Numbered from the stretch's first letter, positions 35,782 through 47,169 are shown. The stretch: DNA of 64,000 bases from Diogma glabrata (GCA_963693315.1 OY856188.1:156947920-157011919); one strand, 5' to 3'. Made by a program: numbers and translations. The notes: generated from the letters alone by a model not told the origin.

Positions 35782-36183
35782 ACGAGTGTTGGCCACATAA
35801 ATTAATTGAATGATCTATGCAGCCGACAAAAATTGCTTTGTTATTTTTTTCTTTAATAATAGCTTGCACTCCTCCATGTATATTACTCATAACTGCTGCA
35901 TTATTATAACCTTGGGAATAACAATTCATAACATCTGTACCGTCATTTTCAAGATTTTTGCACTGACATGAAAACATGTCCTATTTCCAATCGAAATGCA
36001 GTTGTCTCAACCTCACCATGTGGGCAGATATGGCGAATCGAACTACGAGATTGATTCAACAACTGTACAATTATAAGCCGACAATCACATGAAATATTTA
36101 TGTGAAAATAAAATATAGTTCAATTAATCTCAAACACTTAAATTTTAAAATGAAAAATTCATGATATAAGGCCAAAGAAATAT

Positions 36184-36431
36184 CAGTACTTCGGAGATAT
36201 ACTGCACTATGTCATTCTAGTCAACTTTTCAGTCAACAAAAAAATTGCAAGTTTGATTAGCTAGATTAGTAAGAACCAGATAAATATTGTGACAATAATT
36301 GGGTCCAACTGCATTTCTGGTCGAAACATAATTAACATACGTAACTATTGAGCGCAAAGAGTGTTCGACAACATTCAACCTGCTCTACTGAAAAGTTGAC
36401 TAAAATGACATAGTATACCTCCGAGGTACTG
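36184..36431. mobile_element. 248-bp MITE inserted in hAT copy 1
   Basis: The termini CAGTACTTCGGAGATATACT and, reverse-complemented, CAGTACCTCGGAGGTATACT start inverted repeats of about 45 bp reaching GTCAACTTTTCAGT. hAT copy 2 has the uninterrupted site GAAATATGTTTT (about 52109), while copy 1 has AAATAT on the left and ATATG on the right, implying an ATAT (or TAT) duplication. The interior has no coding capacity. It is non-autonomous; the parent family is unknown. Confidence 0.88.
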
Positions 36432-37665
36432 ATATGTTTTCATGGAAATAGTTATTAATATTATTCAACTACTGTTATATTGGATATAACACTTTATATT
36501 TTAAATAAACCTCATTCTGTTGTCAGGACAATGTTACTGAGTACTAAGTAGTTGTTCCAATCACGGTGAGATTGTTTGTAAATATCTTATCTTTGCATGA
36601 ATAATAAACTGCCAACTTCGAGATGAGGTTGTCATTACTTCAATTTTTTTTCAGTGTAAGAATTTCATCGCTTAAATCAGCGGCTTTTTTCCATGTAAAG
36701 GAAAAAATCCAAGGAATACTTCCTTGATTTCCACTTTTCTACCATCAATTTTCAAATAACGAATCACTTCTGACATTTGATCAATATGTGAAATGTCAGG
36801 TGTGCTATCAAACATAATTCCAAAATATTTAACCGATTTAATTTCGTTGACAAGCTTAAACTTTACGTGGTTCGCTAAAACATTTATGAACTTATTTTGT
36901 ATATCTGGTGAAAAATATGATACTTTTGGTGATTTACCATGCTCCAAATTCAAAATGTGTTCTTTTAACACTACATCAAACTTTGACAATAGATTGACTA
37001 GTTCTAAAAAATTGCCTTTATTCGAAGAACATTGTCCTCGAAATGCTAGGTGTTGTTTAGATAAAAACAAAGTTATATTCAATAATCTGGATAAAAGATG
37101 TTTCCACTTCTGTTTTTATTATATATTAATTGCAAGGCTGCCTGAGATTAAAATTTTAAATTTCAATTTAAATTTTAAATTTTATGAAATTTTAACCCCA
37201 TTTCCAAAGTTTACTACTTTTAAAAATTCTCCAGATGTTCATTTGAAGTTTCTTGGTTGGTGACTTTAGGATTTAGTTTCCACCACTTCTGAAATCCAGT
37301 CGTAGATTTTGTATTATTACTATTGGTGACAGCTAATATACGACAACAGAAGCAGTACAGGTTATTATTTAAATGAGAATAAACCATCCATGACCGCAGA
37401 ATTTTTTCACCATTAGGCATCACTTTATAATACCATTCTTTAGAAAGATGGCGAAAATCACCTTTTATGTCCAACCCGTGTCTAGATACAGTAGCAAACG
37501 ACCCTTCTCTATTTTGAAAATGTTCACTTCCATTGTTTATGATTTCAATGCGAACATTATCAGAGGCGAGTATTGGAATATACTATACTGGAATATACTG
37601 TGATACATCTCTTAAGTCCTGAAGTGATTCACCCAACAAATACTGTCTTCGATAGTGGAAGCATT

Positions 37666-37977
37666 TTTTTTTTTTTTTTTACTTTATTTATTCATGTGAT
37701 TTTTATTTTCTTCTTTTTTTTTCATTTACAAAAACAAAAAAAAAAAATGTAATACATTATAACATATATAAACAAAAAAAACTTGCAAAGATGTATAGCA
37801 TCTGTGTGCAAGAATCGTAATTAAATTCCTAAAATTGTATTACTTTTCAACCATCTGTTAACAAAATATAATTTCAATGATAAAAGTTTAATATTTCGAG
37901 AACAGCTGAATCCATGTGTTCCTTCTATTTACTCACTTCAACACAAAACAACTTCAAGCGCTCTCAACAAAGACTAA
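37666..37977 (-). mobile_element. Retroposed fragment with 8-bp target duplication
   Basis: GAAGCATT flanks the insert at 37658-37665 and 37978-37985; hAT copy 2 has it once (near 53324). The plus strand starts with a T-run, so the insert is an A-tailed minus-strand retroposon, probably a 5'-truncated LINE or SINE. AATAAATAAAGT just before the tail resembles a polyadenylation signal. The source family was not identified. Confidence 0.82.
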
Positions 37978-38492
37978 GAAGCATTAGCAGCATTATCATT
38001 GTCATTTTCAGTGTTTCTTTCGTATTCCTCTTCATCATAGGTTATCATTATTAATTCTGTATTGTCGCTGTTACTTTCCGAAGATGAGCCAATATTCTCT
38101 GAAACATTCGTAGCATCAACGTGAGAATCAGTTTATTTTAATGAACCTTGGATGTCATCGGGTTTTGTAACATATTTATAGATGGATCCAGATATGCTCT
38201 GAACTGCATCTATTTTGTTTGGTCTTTCTCTGCTGGAACCCACTTTTTCTTTAAGAAGTATGAACTCCTCGTGGCATATTCATTTTTTGGGATATTTGCT
38301 AAACGAAATCTAAAAAAATATTTTTAATTATAGTAGGTATATCAGCAAAGCATTTATTCTAAATATATTTGTAGGATACATGTATGTCTAGTGCAAAATA
38401 AGTACACTGTGTTAACGACTAAATACACCGCCAAGAAAATTAATTTATTTAAATTTCCTTGTAACCACTTATATTAAATAATATTTGATAAA

Positions 38493-38928
38493 ATGGAAGA
38501 TACAAATCATATGCCTAATATTATAAGGAACTATTTAAAAAAGTATAAGTATAACATCCTAAAAGATATTTTATATAAAGAATTGAAACCAAAATTAAAT
38601 ATCCAATTAGAATCATGCTCAATAATTTACAAAACTAAATGTGATTTTTGTGAAAAATTTTACATCAGGAAAACCGGAAAATGTTTTATAGATTTATTTA
38701 AGGAATACCTTCCTAAGAAGAAAAATAAACAAAATTTAAAGTCTATTTTTTCAAACCATTTACATAATTAATAACAATAGCTACACCGCTTTTAAAAAAA
38801 AATTGAAGGCTTTTCATTTATGTAGCCAAGGATCTCTTAAAGAATCACTTGATGAGTTTGAAATTTACAAGGGATGTAGAACCCAACAAAATGTAATTTT
38901 ATTAAATGATAAACTTTCATTTAATTAA
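38493..38928 (+). pseudogene. Penelope GIY-YIG domain fossil in hAT copy 1
   Basis: The ORF 38493-38771 has IRNYLKKYKYNILKDILY, then SIIYKTKCDFCEKFYIRKTGKCF, a GIY-YIG signature in which the conserved Gly of YIG has become Arg. After one frame change the end follows: HLCSQGSLKESLDEFEIYKG and NVILLNDKLSFN (38815-38928), typical of Penelope C termini. The RT is absent. The same fragment lies at the same place in hAT copy 2, so it was present before the copies diverged. Confidence 0.8.
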
Positions 38929-39740
38929 ATTATATAAATATATAAAACTGAAAACCAACAGTATGAGTATGCATCTACCTATAAAAATTTGCAAAACTGC
39001 AGTAACTGAATAACTGCGATTTCATTTATTCCACAGTAATTATTTTTGTGTCCATTGAAAAACGATCTATTCCAATTTATTCCTTGAGTTTTAAGATAAA
39101 GGAAAAAAAAAATATTTTGAAATCATTTACAAACACGGTGATTTGATTGTTTATTAGTTTCCTTAGGTGTTTGCATTTAATTTGTTTGAAATGTAAAACA
39201 TAAGCTAAAGTTAAGCAAATATTTTAGAAATAATTTTGGAATAGAGACATTGTAACTCAAGGGTGCCACCCTATCGACAAAGGGTGCCACATTATCGACG
39301 TAAATTACTTTTCCGATACAATATTCAGCATATGTGTTTTCAGACCTGGTCGTTAAAGAATCATTCTTGTATACTAAATAATATACCGCAAAAAAAAGTC
39401 AATATGGTATCTATAGGAATATTCAAAGCTATTGAATAATTGTGGTGATGGTATTCAATGCTCAACATGTTGATTCGATTAACATTGTTAAAATTTTATT
39501 TCACGTAATAACTCAAAAATTTTTAAAAGTAGAATAGATTCTTTTTGAACCAATAACACATTTATAGTATACATTTATAATAAGTTATCACAATTTATAA
39601 ATTAAAATTATATGGATAGCCTGGTTAAAATGGTTTCTAAGTGATTTATCGTTGAAAACATTGTGATGGTTTGTTTAAGTTTTTTACGGTTGGGTGTCAC
39701 CCCAAAACTAGTGACACCCGGGGCGGATCGCTCTAGACGT

Positions 39741-40213
39741 TAGCCTAGGATTTATATCTCCCTCTCTGTCATTGAAGTTTCAGACCTTACAAAATTATGT
39801 GTTTGAAAATATACTGTACTAATTGAAAATGATAAGAAAGAAGCTGTTTCCTTCAGAATGGAAACTAATGGAGTTCAATATACTCCAAACCATAGTTTAC
39901 TGGTTGGATTAATAATAAAAATACTTAAGGCATGTAAAGATTTTTGTATTGGGATCAAACTTTGTTATTAATGTACGGTGTATTATACCCATAGGCCATG
40001 ACAACTAAAAAAGTAATTCGTAAGGAAAAGAGAATACATCTTCAGACAATAAACCTTTTCACAATTTAATACAAAATTCGTTAAATTAATTTGTAAATTT
40101 TAAACATTTTCGTAAATTTAGATTAATCGATTAATAATTTTTTTGTTCGATTAATCGAACAATTTGCGAAATGATCAATAAATCGAACAATCGATTAATC
40201 TAACCATGCCCTA
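39741..40213. other. No gene seen
   Basis: AT-rich; repeated GATTAATCGATTAAT-like words at 40120-40200. Confidence 0.4.
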
Positions 40214-40750
40214 AATGCATGTTTCTTTATCAGTAATTTTATTAATAAGTTTTCTAATTATTAAACAACAAGATTCTCAGACATATTTTATTTTCAAAAC
40301 ATTTAAATATTTGAATTCCAGAAAATGATTAAATAACAAAAGATAATATTTTTCGCAAACTGTAAACAGTAAATTCTTTATAATTTATTAAGTTCAAAAT
40401 ATAATAAAATAAAACAAAATTTACATCCGCAGACTGCAACATAACATCAATAATTATTTGTATTTGTCATATGCATCTGTCAATGTCATATGACACAACC
40501 CTGGATAGTTATGTTAGTTATATTAGTTATACCATAATGCATGTTTCTTTATCAGTAATTTTATTAATAAGTTTTCCAATTATTAAACAACAAGATCCTC
40601 AGACATATTTTATTTCCAAAACATTTAAATTAAATATTTGAATTCCAGAAAATGATTAAATAACAAAAGATAATATTTTTCACAAACTGTAAACAGTAAA
40701 TACTTATAAATTTATTAAGTTCAAAATATAATAAAATAAAACAAAATTTA
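40214..40750. repeat. 220-bp direct duplication
   Basis: 40214-40433 and 40536-40750 are about 95% alike, from AATGCATGTTTCTTTATC to AAAACAAAATTTA, with period 322. The 100 bp between them (ACATCCGCAGACTGC ...) occur once. Confidence 0.9.
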
Positions 40751-41203
40751 TCTTATCGAAATGCACATTTTGCATTTCTCATATTATTCTTTAAGTTACT
40801 AAAGAAAAATTGTTTCGAGAATCAAATAAACAAAATTATTTTTTATCGTGATGCATATTATTGCATCACCCAAATTATTATTGAAAAATATATTTTTCAA
40901 TAATTAAAATAGGATTTTAGATTTATTGTAGCTTTTGAAGTGTTAACTTCTTTCTTTTAAAATTAAATAAATTTTTTAATTAAAATTAAAATAAATAATT
41001 CTTTTTTTAAAAAGTTTTATTAGAGTAGAATCTAATTCCTGCAATACACCACCCAGAATCTCCAGAAGGGAGAACTGCCAGGTCACAACCCTCCGTAAAT
41101 TATATTTACATTAATACCTCATATCAAAAGAAAAACTATAAGGTATAACAAAACTATAACCACTCCCAACCAACCCCAACAAACGAATTTGATGCGCTAT
41201 ATC
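40751..41203. other. No gene seen
   Basis: AT-rich. A less AT-rich patch near 41040-41095 has no open frame that I recognise. Confidence 0.4.
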
Positions 41204-41210
41204 TTTGATT

Positions 41211-41320
41211 TCCAGTCCTGATGCAGTTGATGACGTGATGATTAGATTTGATCAATATTTGGATCCATTAACTCGGCTGCCCCGACCTTACAATGCTCGT
41301 ATTCCCTCATATAAATATAA
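41211..41320 (+). CDS. Candidate exon, unrecognised product
   Basis: A splice-acceptor-like TTTGATTTCCAG (41203-41214) precedes an open frame reading SPDAVDDVMIRFDQYLDP and LTRLPRPYNARIPSYKY. Base composition and residues look far more protein-like than any other non-transposon ORF in the window, and no repeat copy is present here. No good donor follows: GTATTC within GCTCGTATTC (about 41297) is weak. The open frame runs on to 41453 with AT-driven residues that look non-coding. It could be an exon of a host gene whose other exons lie outside, or chance. I do not recognise the family. Confidence 0.3.
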
Positions 41321-41518
41321 CTCGAACATTCTCATCCATTGTTTTGGAATTATATATTTATTTGTTTTTCGATATCCCACAAACTTATTATTAGTGAATT
41401 TCTTCTATGGTTTTCTCCAATTAGAATCAAAAGTGATCCATTCCACGGTTTAATTTTTTTTTAAACTCAACAAAACTTTGTTAAACTTAACACTGTTACA
41501 CTGTAACTAATTCATATA

Positions 41519-42740
41519 CAGTCAACTCTCCTATAACGCGATTAATTCGTACCGCGTTATATAGAAACCGCGTTATGAGAAACAAAGAAATATAGAAGAA
41601 AAATCATATAAACTTACATCGCGTTATATGGAAACCGTTTTCTCGTTATCTGCAATACGCGTTATGAGAAACTGAGAACTAATATAAATTTAATGGTTTC
41701 GTACCACGTTGTATGGAATCTTAGAAATAAACAAATTTTACACAAATAATCCTATAAAGATGGAAAATCGAAAAAAGACGCCGATAAAATAAGAAATTAA
41801 AAACGAACCATTTTCGATTTTTTTGAAACTTCAGTAATCGTAATAATCAATTAATTAATAAAAAAAAAATAAATACGTTAATAAAAAAATTTTTTTTAAT
41901 TCTTTCAATAGTTTTGACACAGGATGACTCGAAATTTCTTAAGAAGTTTATGACAATCAAAGATTAAAGTTAAATTGTGCTCGGGGTTGTTATTCGATTT
42001 GAGTAAATTCAGTGTAATTTTTTTTATTAAGCCTTATTTAATACTTGGTAAACAAAAAACAGTTCAATAGAATTGCTTTTAGGGAACGGCGCAAAGTAAA
42101 AATAAAAGTAATAATATATTCAAATGCTTTTTTCTCAAAAACAAAAGATAGCGCTTGTGTGTAGTTTTAGTATGTTATTTTTAGTAAATAATAAATCTTA
42201 AATATATAAAAAATAGAAAACAAAAACTTGCTTTTTGAAATCGCTATGTTTGAAGAATTAAAATTTAAAAAAACTATTATAAAATATACATTTTTTTTCA
42301 GTATTGTTATAAAGCCTCACTAAGGACCTTTCAAACAAAAAAAATTAATCAAATCGAATAACCCGTTCGAGCGCAATTAAACTTTAATCTTTGAATAACA
42401 CTAAACCTCTTAAGAAATTTCGAATCACCCTGTGTCAAAACTAGTGAAAAAATGAAAACATTAATTTTTTTTATTATACTAATGATTACCGCAGTTTTCA
42501 AAAAATTCGAAATTGGTCAGATTTACATCATCGCCGCCGAATCAAGACGTCGATTCGATTTTCCATCTATAAAAACTGCATTCTTAAAATGCATTATTAG
42601 GTTGTGATTAATGCATTAATAAATTATATTAAATTTCAAAAATTATAGAATTTATTTCGATAATTTAATCATTAATTAATTTAATGAAAAACGTGTTATA
42701 AGAAGATCGCGTCGCGTTATAGGAGAACAGTTCCCAGTTT
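41519..42740. mobile_element. pogo/Tc1-like non-autonomous element, degenerate
   Basis: A TA dinucleotide is followed by CAGTCAACTCTCCTATAACG (41519-41538) at the left, and CGCGTTATAGGAGAACAGTT (42714-42733) lies at the right. The inverted subterminal part is shared, but the outermost right bases have diverged. CGCGTTAT words recur between 41530 and 41665. CAGTCAACTCTCC-type starts resemble pogo/Tigger ends. No transposase ORF. It hosts the nested element at 41911. Confidence 0.55.
41911..42441. mobile_element. Nested TA-flanked MITE, 531 bp
   Basis: The TIR starts GTTTTGACACAGGATGACTC on the left and, reverse-complemented, GTTTTGACACAGGGTGATTC on the right. Similarity continues about 120 bp inward (AAATTTCTTAAGA, CAAAGATTAAAGTT, TATTCGATTTGA). 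TA lies outside both ends (41909-41910 and 42442-42443). TIR-only structure plus TA fits a Tc1/mariner-derived MITE. Confidence 0.78.
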
Positions 42741-42746
42741 TCACTG

Positions 42747-43264
42747 CACGTTATATGTAAATGGTATAATTCCACACTATTCTTAATATTCTTAATATTT
42801 ACATGCTACAATGTTTTTAATATTCTTATCATTCATTTTCAAGAACTCGGAATCTTTTTATTTTTTTGTTGTTTTGGTTTTATTTTGGGTTAAAATTAAA
42901 AACAAACAAAACTGTTTGGTTCACCTCCTCACTATCCGTTACTCAAAATCAACCAAACCACTCGAAGAATGTCCACTTCAACTGCAAACAGAACTCAAAC
43001 TCCCAACTCAATTCCCAATTCCCTCCATTCGACCGATTCAAAATTCCAAAACTAACTAATTAGCAATTAAAAAAACAAATTCAATGGCACGAGCAATAAA
43101 AAAACTCTCCCGTCAGCATAAATTTTCATTTACAGTTAAATTGTGTATTCTGCAATTCGTTTTTCTTTTAATTTTCATAATTAGGGAAAAAAATTACAAA
43201 TTGAAAATAGAAAAAAAGTTGATACGAGCTTCCGGCAGTGTCCGCAATTTTAGAAATATTTTAA
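42747..43264. other. No gene seen
   Basis: Short ORFs at 42811-43059 and 43084-43284 have no recognisable domain, splice context or repeat support. Confidence 0.45.
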
Positions 43265-43474
43265 ATAATTACATACATACATAATTACACATACATACAA
43301 TTGAGTTTAGAAGTCTATTGACTTCGAAGATCTCTATAGTATATTACTATAGGTAAAGAGGACGGAAGTCGTCCTGAGAATCTTAGAAAAATTAAGAATT
43401 GAATAGGGAGCCGGAATCGAACACAAACCTCGAGATAGACTCTTAGGCTATACCGACTGAGCTAGCTGGGACAG
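43265..43474 (-). repeat. SINE with tRNA-Lys-like head
   Basis: On the minus strand: CCCAGCTAGCTCAGTCGGTA (A box inside) and, 30 bp on, GTTCGATTCCGG (B box), over 43401-43474. The head resembles tRNA-Lys through the D-arm but lacks a paired acceptor stem. The body follows leftward and ends in ACATACATACAT repeats (43268-43303). Pol III promoter function is inferred. Confidence 0.8.
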
Positions 43475-44700
43475 ACAACAAAATTTACCAAAAACGAAAA
43501 ACACTTAAAATAAAACCAAAATAAGGTCAAAGACAAAAACGTAAAAGCCAAAAAAATAAGCACAAAAACAAATCCAAGAAAAACTTGAGCAGGAAACGAG
43601 AAAAATTATTGAAAAGAAGCATTTACGTCAAACGAAAAAATTTTTCTGAGAAGTTTTCTGAGTCAATACAGCTTCGGTCACAATTGACCAATGGGAACAG
43701 TTTGAAGATATATGAAAGATGTTTTTCACAAAAGATGTAATTATTGAAAAGAAGATACACACTAAATCGTCGATTATCTGCTGAATTTTATGCCATTTGT
43801 TTCAAGAAAATTTAACTTTGGAAGCATTGACGATATCGTTTATAGGAAAAGTTTTCTAAATTTTGTAAATATTTCTTATAAATTTTATTATTATTTTTTA
43901 TTTTAATTTTATAAATTTTAGCCATAGGCCATGGTTGAATATAAAAAGAAAATAATTCAAGAAAAAAACATCAAACAATAGGAGATTGATAGTAGATTAA
44001 TTATACACCAAGTGAGAGAAGTGCATATTTTTCTCCTGCGGTGTGTTTGGAGCCCGCGGACGAAGCTTCAGGACAACATATCACTGAAAGAGATGACATG
44101 CTCTCTCACAAGGTGTATATAGTCGAGTCAAATTAGCTTCAAAATCCTTAAAACTTCAAAGTCCTCAGGGACAGCTCCGATTTTGATGATTTTTTTAAAT
44201 GCTTGTTTTTATATATTATTTCAAATCAGAAACATAGCAATGTGCGCAATCAAATATTTATATTCTTTAAACAATATAAACAAAATTTATGAACAAATTA
44301 TTTTTTTAAAGAAAATTTATGCAATAAAAGAATTTTTAAGCTCAAATTTATAGAAAATTTCATTTAATAATAACATAAAAATATGGTATTATAAGAGTAG
44401 CAAAATATGTACGCGCTATATCTAACTTGTATGTGCAGTTGTCACTAAAATATAGAGAATTTGGGGAGTTTTACGAACAGACACGTTTTCCGCTCCGAAT
44501 TCTTTGAACCTTGATCGGTGAAATCGTTCGTTGAAAAATTCATGGTTTTTAACGGTTTTTCAAAAGTAACTCATAAAGTTAGCGTTCTATCAAAAACTTT
44601 GTAATCAGCAAAAATGAAACATAAAAAATGAATAGATTGTTGTTTTAGTGTTGTAGGTCAAAAAGCAAGTTATGGCTCAATGACGAGTATTTTTTTTAAC
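43475..44700. other. No gene seen
   Basis: A short GC-richer patch near 44035-44120 (GCCCGCGGACGAAGC) contains no ORF. The rest is AT-rich. Confidence 0.4.
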
Positions 44701-44749
44701 GACTTGTTTCGAAGAGTTCAACATTAAATAACGGAAAAGCGATGCATCT

Positions 44750-45540
44750 CTACGCAAGTAACTTATTTAATAAGTTTAATAGAAAAATTAAAGAAAACAA
44801 AGTTTTTTATAATTTTACTGTTACTCTATCTATATATATATTTCAGCTTGTTAGGATATCTTCTGGAGTAATGACTCATTACTTCAGAAGATGGCCTTAC
44901 AAGCTGAAATATATATAGAGCAACAGTAAAAAAGGTGAGAGGATGGATGGAACGAAGTTCGGATGGAACGAAACCGGATGGAACGAAGTTCCTTTCGATT
45001 AATTAGTGAAGGAATTGTAATAAAATTTTATTTTTTTTAAGTTATAATAATGTTTTTAAAATATAATTTGCTTTTAAATTTATTAAAGTTATGACGCGTA
45101 CACTTGATAAACACACAATAATGGAGAGATTATAACGCGTATGACTTGGTTAGCACAATAGTAAAGAGAGGTTATAATGCGTACTTGCTAGAAACACATA
45201 AGCATTTATTGTTGTCTGTATAAAATCTCTACTTACCTAACTCCATCAGCAATATCCGGAACTTGTGCAGAAATACTGTCAGGATTCATTATTGTTATTA
45301 TTTTTTATTATTTATTATGTACAAAAAACCTGTATACACTCAACAAAATAAAATAAACTCAAAATAACTAAATAATAATAATAAACTAAAAAAAAGTGTC
45401 GTTACAACTTTTGGTCTTAATTTTTTCCGTCTGTCCCCCTTTCGCAACGCGCGATAAGGAACTTCGTTCCAATTATAAAAAAACTTTGATTTCTTTAATT
45501 TTTCTATTAAACTTATTAAATAAGTTATTTGCGTGAAGTA
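44750..45540. repeat. Inverted repeat with inner palindrome
   Basis: Outer arms of about 65 bp, 44752-44815 and 45475-45538, share AACTTATTTAATAAGTTTAA and AAGAAAACAAAGTTTTTT-like text. Within it, 44812-44936 is a palindrome (ATATATTTCAGCTTGT / ACAAGCTGAAATATAT), followed by three GGATGGAACGAA words (44943-44990). At 45087-45200 a degenerate tandem of about 60 bp contains ATAACGCGTA words. No ORF. Probably a composite non-autonomous element. Confidence 0.6.
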
Positions 45541-46618
45541 ACAAGAGATTGACATTATGTTATTGATTTTTTGCATTTTTAAAATGCAGTTGTGCCTGGA
45601 ATCATAAAGTTTGGATATGCGTGCAATATCTATTTATTTATCTCAGTTATCGAGCAATCATAATTTAGGGTTGGCTTAAATATGTCCAAATTCTATTGTT
45701 CAATTCTACTAAACCAAAATCTTTTAAATTTTATAACATAACCAATATCCAATACAATGAAAAATTGAATATTGATTATTCCTCTATTGTAAATTATGTA
45801 ACATAACATAAATCGACATCTTTTACAAAGATTTCCTTTTTGTTGTACGAATAGTCCATTTTATGTTGTTTTTGGTTCATTAACAAAACATTTTCCTATT
45901 CAAAATGAATTGAATTCTTTCCATTATAGTAAAACTCCACAGTAAATAACAAACACTACACTGGAAATTATTTGTGGTTATAGCTAAATACTCTATCAAA
46001 AACTAATAAAACAATAATTAACAATTTTGTTTATTCCATAAATTACCATTATATTAAACCAATTGATTTTTAACCACAATTTCATTTGTGAGGGTTTGTT
46101 GTTGTTTGTTATATGTAAAAATAAAAGTTTGAGAAGATATTTTTCCAAACTGTGATAATGGTTTCCTCAGTGTGATTTGTGGAATAGAAACACGTATGCT
46201 AATAACATAAGAAGCTTATAAACTTTATAGGTTTAATTTAAAGACAACATATGTCTATATGTAGTATGCTTAGTGAATATAAGAGTATTATTTTGAATTT
46301 ACTAGAAAAATATCAAAGTTTGATATATTTATTATAACAAAACAGTAAAATATTATGAAAATAAACAGAATGTGGGTGATATAATGCTATTATTAGATGT
46401 CATGATCATGGTTTTATAAGTCTTCCTTGCCACCTCTAGTCCCGCTTTTTAATGTTTTTTTGTATATTTATTATTATGATAATAACAGAATTTCTAAGGA
46501 TCTCCTTTTAAAGCTTATGTTTGATAAAAATCCCGAAACAACGTATACCAACGTATACTAAAAGCATTAACCAATAAATAATAGCATAAAGTTGTTGTTA
46601 GCAACTTGGAATTAAGGA
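45541..46618. other. No gene seen
   Basis: AT-rich, no supported feature. Confidence 0.4.
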
Positions 46619-46673
46619 CTGATTTTATATTGTTACTATGCTAACAGTTAGCATAGTAACAATATAAAATCAG
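46619..46673. repeat. 55-bp perfect hairpin
   Basis: Arms of 27 bp around a single A: 46619-46645 and 46647-46673. A perfect palindrome of this length in AT-rich DNA would extrude readily; no transcript evidence. Confidence 0.9.
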
Positions 46674-46787
46674 TTACTGTTTCAATTAAACCAATTCGAC
46701 TAATAAATTTAAATTGAATTCTTTTTAGGCTTCTTATTCAAAACTTTTTATGAACTGAAATAAAATAAAATTACATCTGAGATTTTC

Positions 46788-47169
46788 TGTAGGTGGTGTT
46801 ACCAAATAATAAGACATGTTCTAGCTAGATTTTATGTCAATGTATATTTTTTAAATACGAAAGACACTGTTTATGAGTTTAGTGCTCTTAATTCACTAGA
46901 TTTGAGTTTTGAGTTATTAGGAATTTTCTGTGAATTGTTTTTGAGCATGTAAACTTACTCGAATTGAAACATTCAAAACGATTTCTTTGATTATGTAGTA
47001 TGTATTTAAAACACACTAACATTGAATTATGTTGTAGCTTATAACGTAGATTACATACAAGATGAATATTAAATAGTACATGAAACTCTAATGATACTAC
47101 ACAATATAAATACTTGTAATGAATTATACATAAATGATTATTTAATTTAATATCAAAGACTACACAACA
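46788..47169 (+). repeat. Possible 5' LTR and primer binding site
   Basis: TGTAGGTGGTGTTACC (46788) to TACACAACA (about 47169), directly followed by TGGCGCAATTGAC, which looks like the TGGCGC start of a tRNA primer site. It precedes the gag relic by 180 bp. No second LTR is seen, so the boundaries are inferred. Confidence 0.35.

Larger units (their letters stand above)
34059..38290 (-). pseudogene. hAT transposase, copy 1, fragmented
   Basis: Reverse strand, N terminus to the right. An acidic Ser/Asn-rich N-terminal tail lies near 37986-38280. Next is a TTF-type zinc-finger block, SWMVYSHLNNNLYCFCCRI (ORF 37220-37474). A DUF4371-like block ends in FDSTPDISHIDQMS (ORF 36672-37082), which holds the first catalytic Asp. 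The next block reads GYNNAAVMS where copy 2 has GYDNAAVMS (about 35900), so a putative catalytic Asp is lost. The C-terminal dimerisation block SSERSFSKLKLIKNYLRA is at 34059-34412. Many frameshifts and three insertions make it non-functional. The type resembles ZMYM1-like hAT transposases. Confidence 0.85.
33948..39740. mobile_element. hAT element, copy 1 (with later insertions)
   Basis: Begins with the TIR CAGTGGCGTAGCTAG (33948-33962), which copy 2 also has. Colinear with copy 2 over its whole length apart from the insertions at 35055, 36184 and 37666. At the right end the subterminal GGGTGTCACCCC and GTGACACCCGGGGCGGA (39693-39728) are present once, but the terminal CTACGCC...CTG has decayed, so the boundary is approximate and no 8-bp duplication can be confirmed. 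Confidence 0.85.

Noticed and set aside
36793..37263. 156-codon forward ORF in hAT copy 1
   Set aside because: Antisense to the DUF4371-like transposase block; copy 2 shows the same shadow at 52475-52735.
39729..39745. Intact right TIR of hAT copy 1
   Set aside because: CGCTCTAGACGTTAGCCTAG only loosely resembles the copy 2 end and no 8-bp duplication matching the left flank is present.
42811..43284. Pair of short forward ORFs as a host gene
   Set aside because: Overlapping frames of similar length, no recognisable motif and no convincing splice sites.
43401..43474. Functional tRNA-Lys gene
   Set aside because: A and B boxes are present, but the acceptor stem does not pair and a SINE body with ACAT repeats follows.
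46788..47169. Confident LTR call
   Set aside because: Only one copy is visible and the gag relic is truncated, so LTR ends rest on TG...CA-like ends and a TGGCGC word; kept only as a low-confidence feature.
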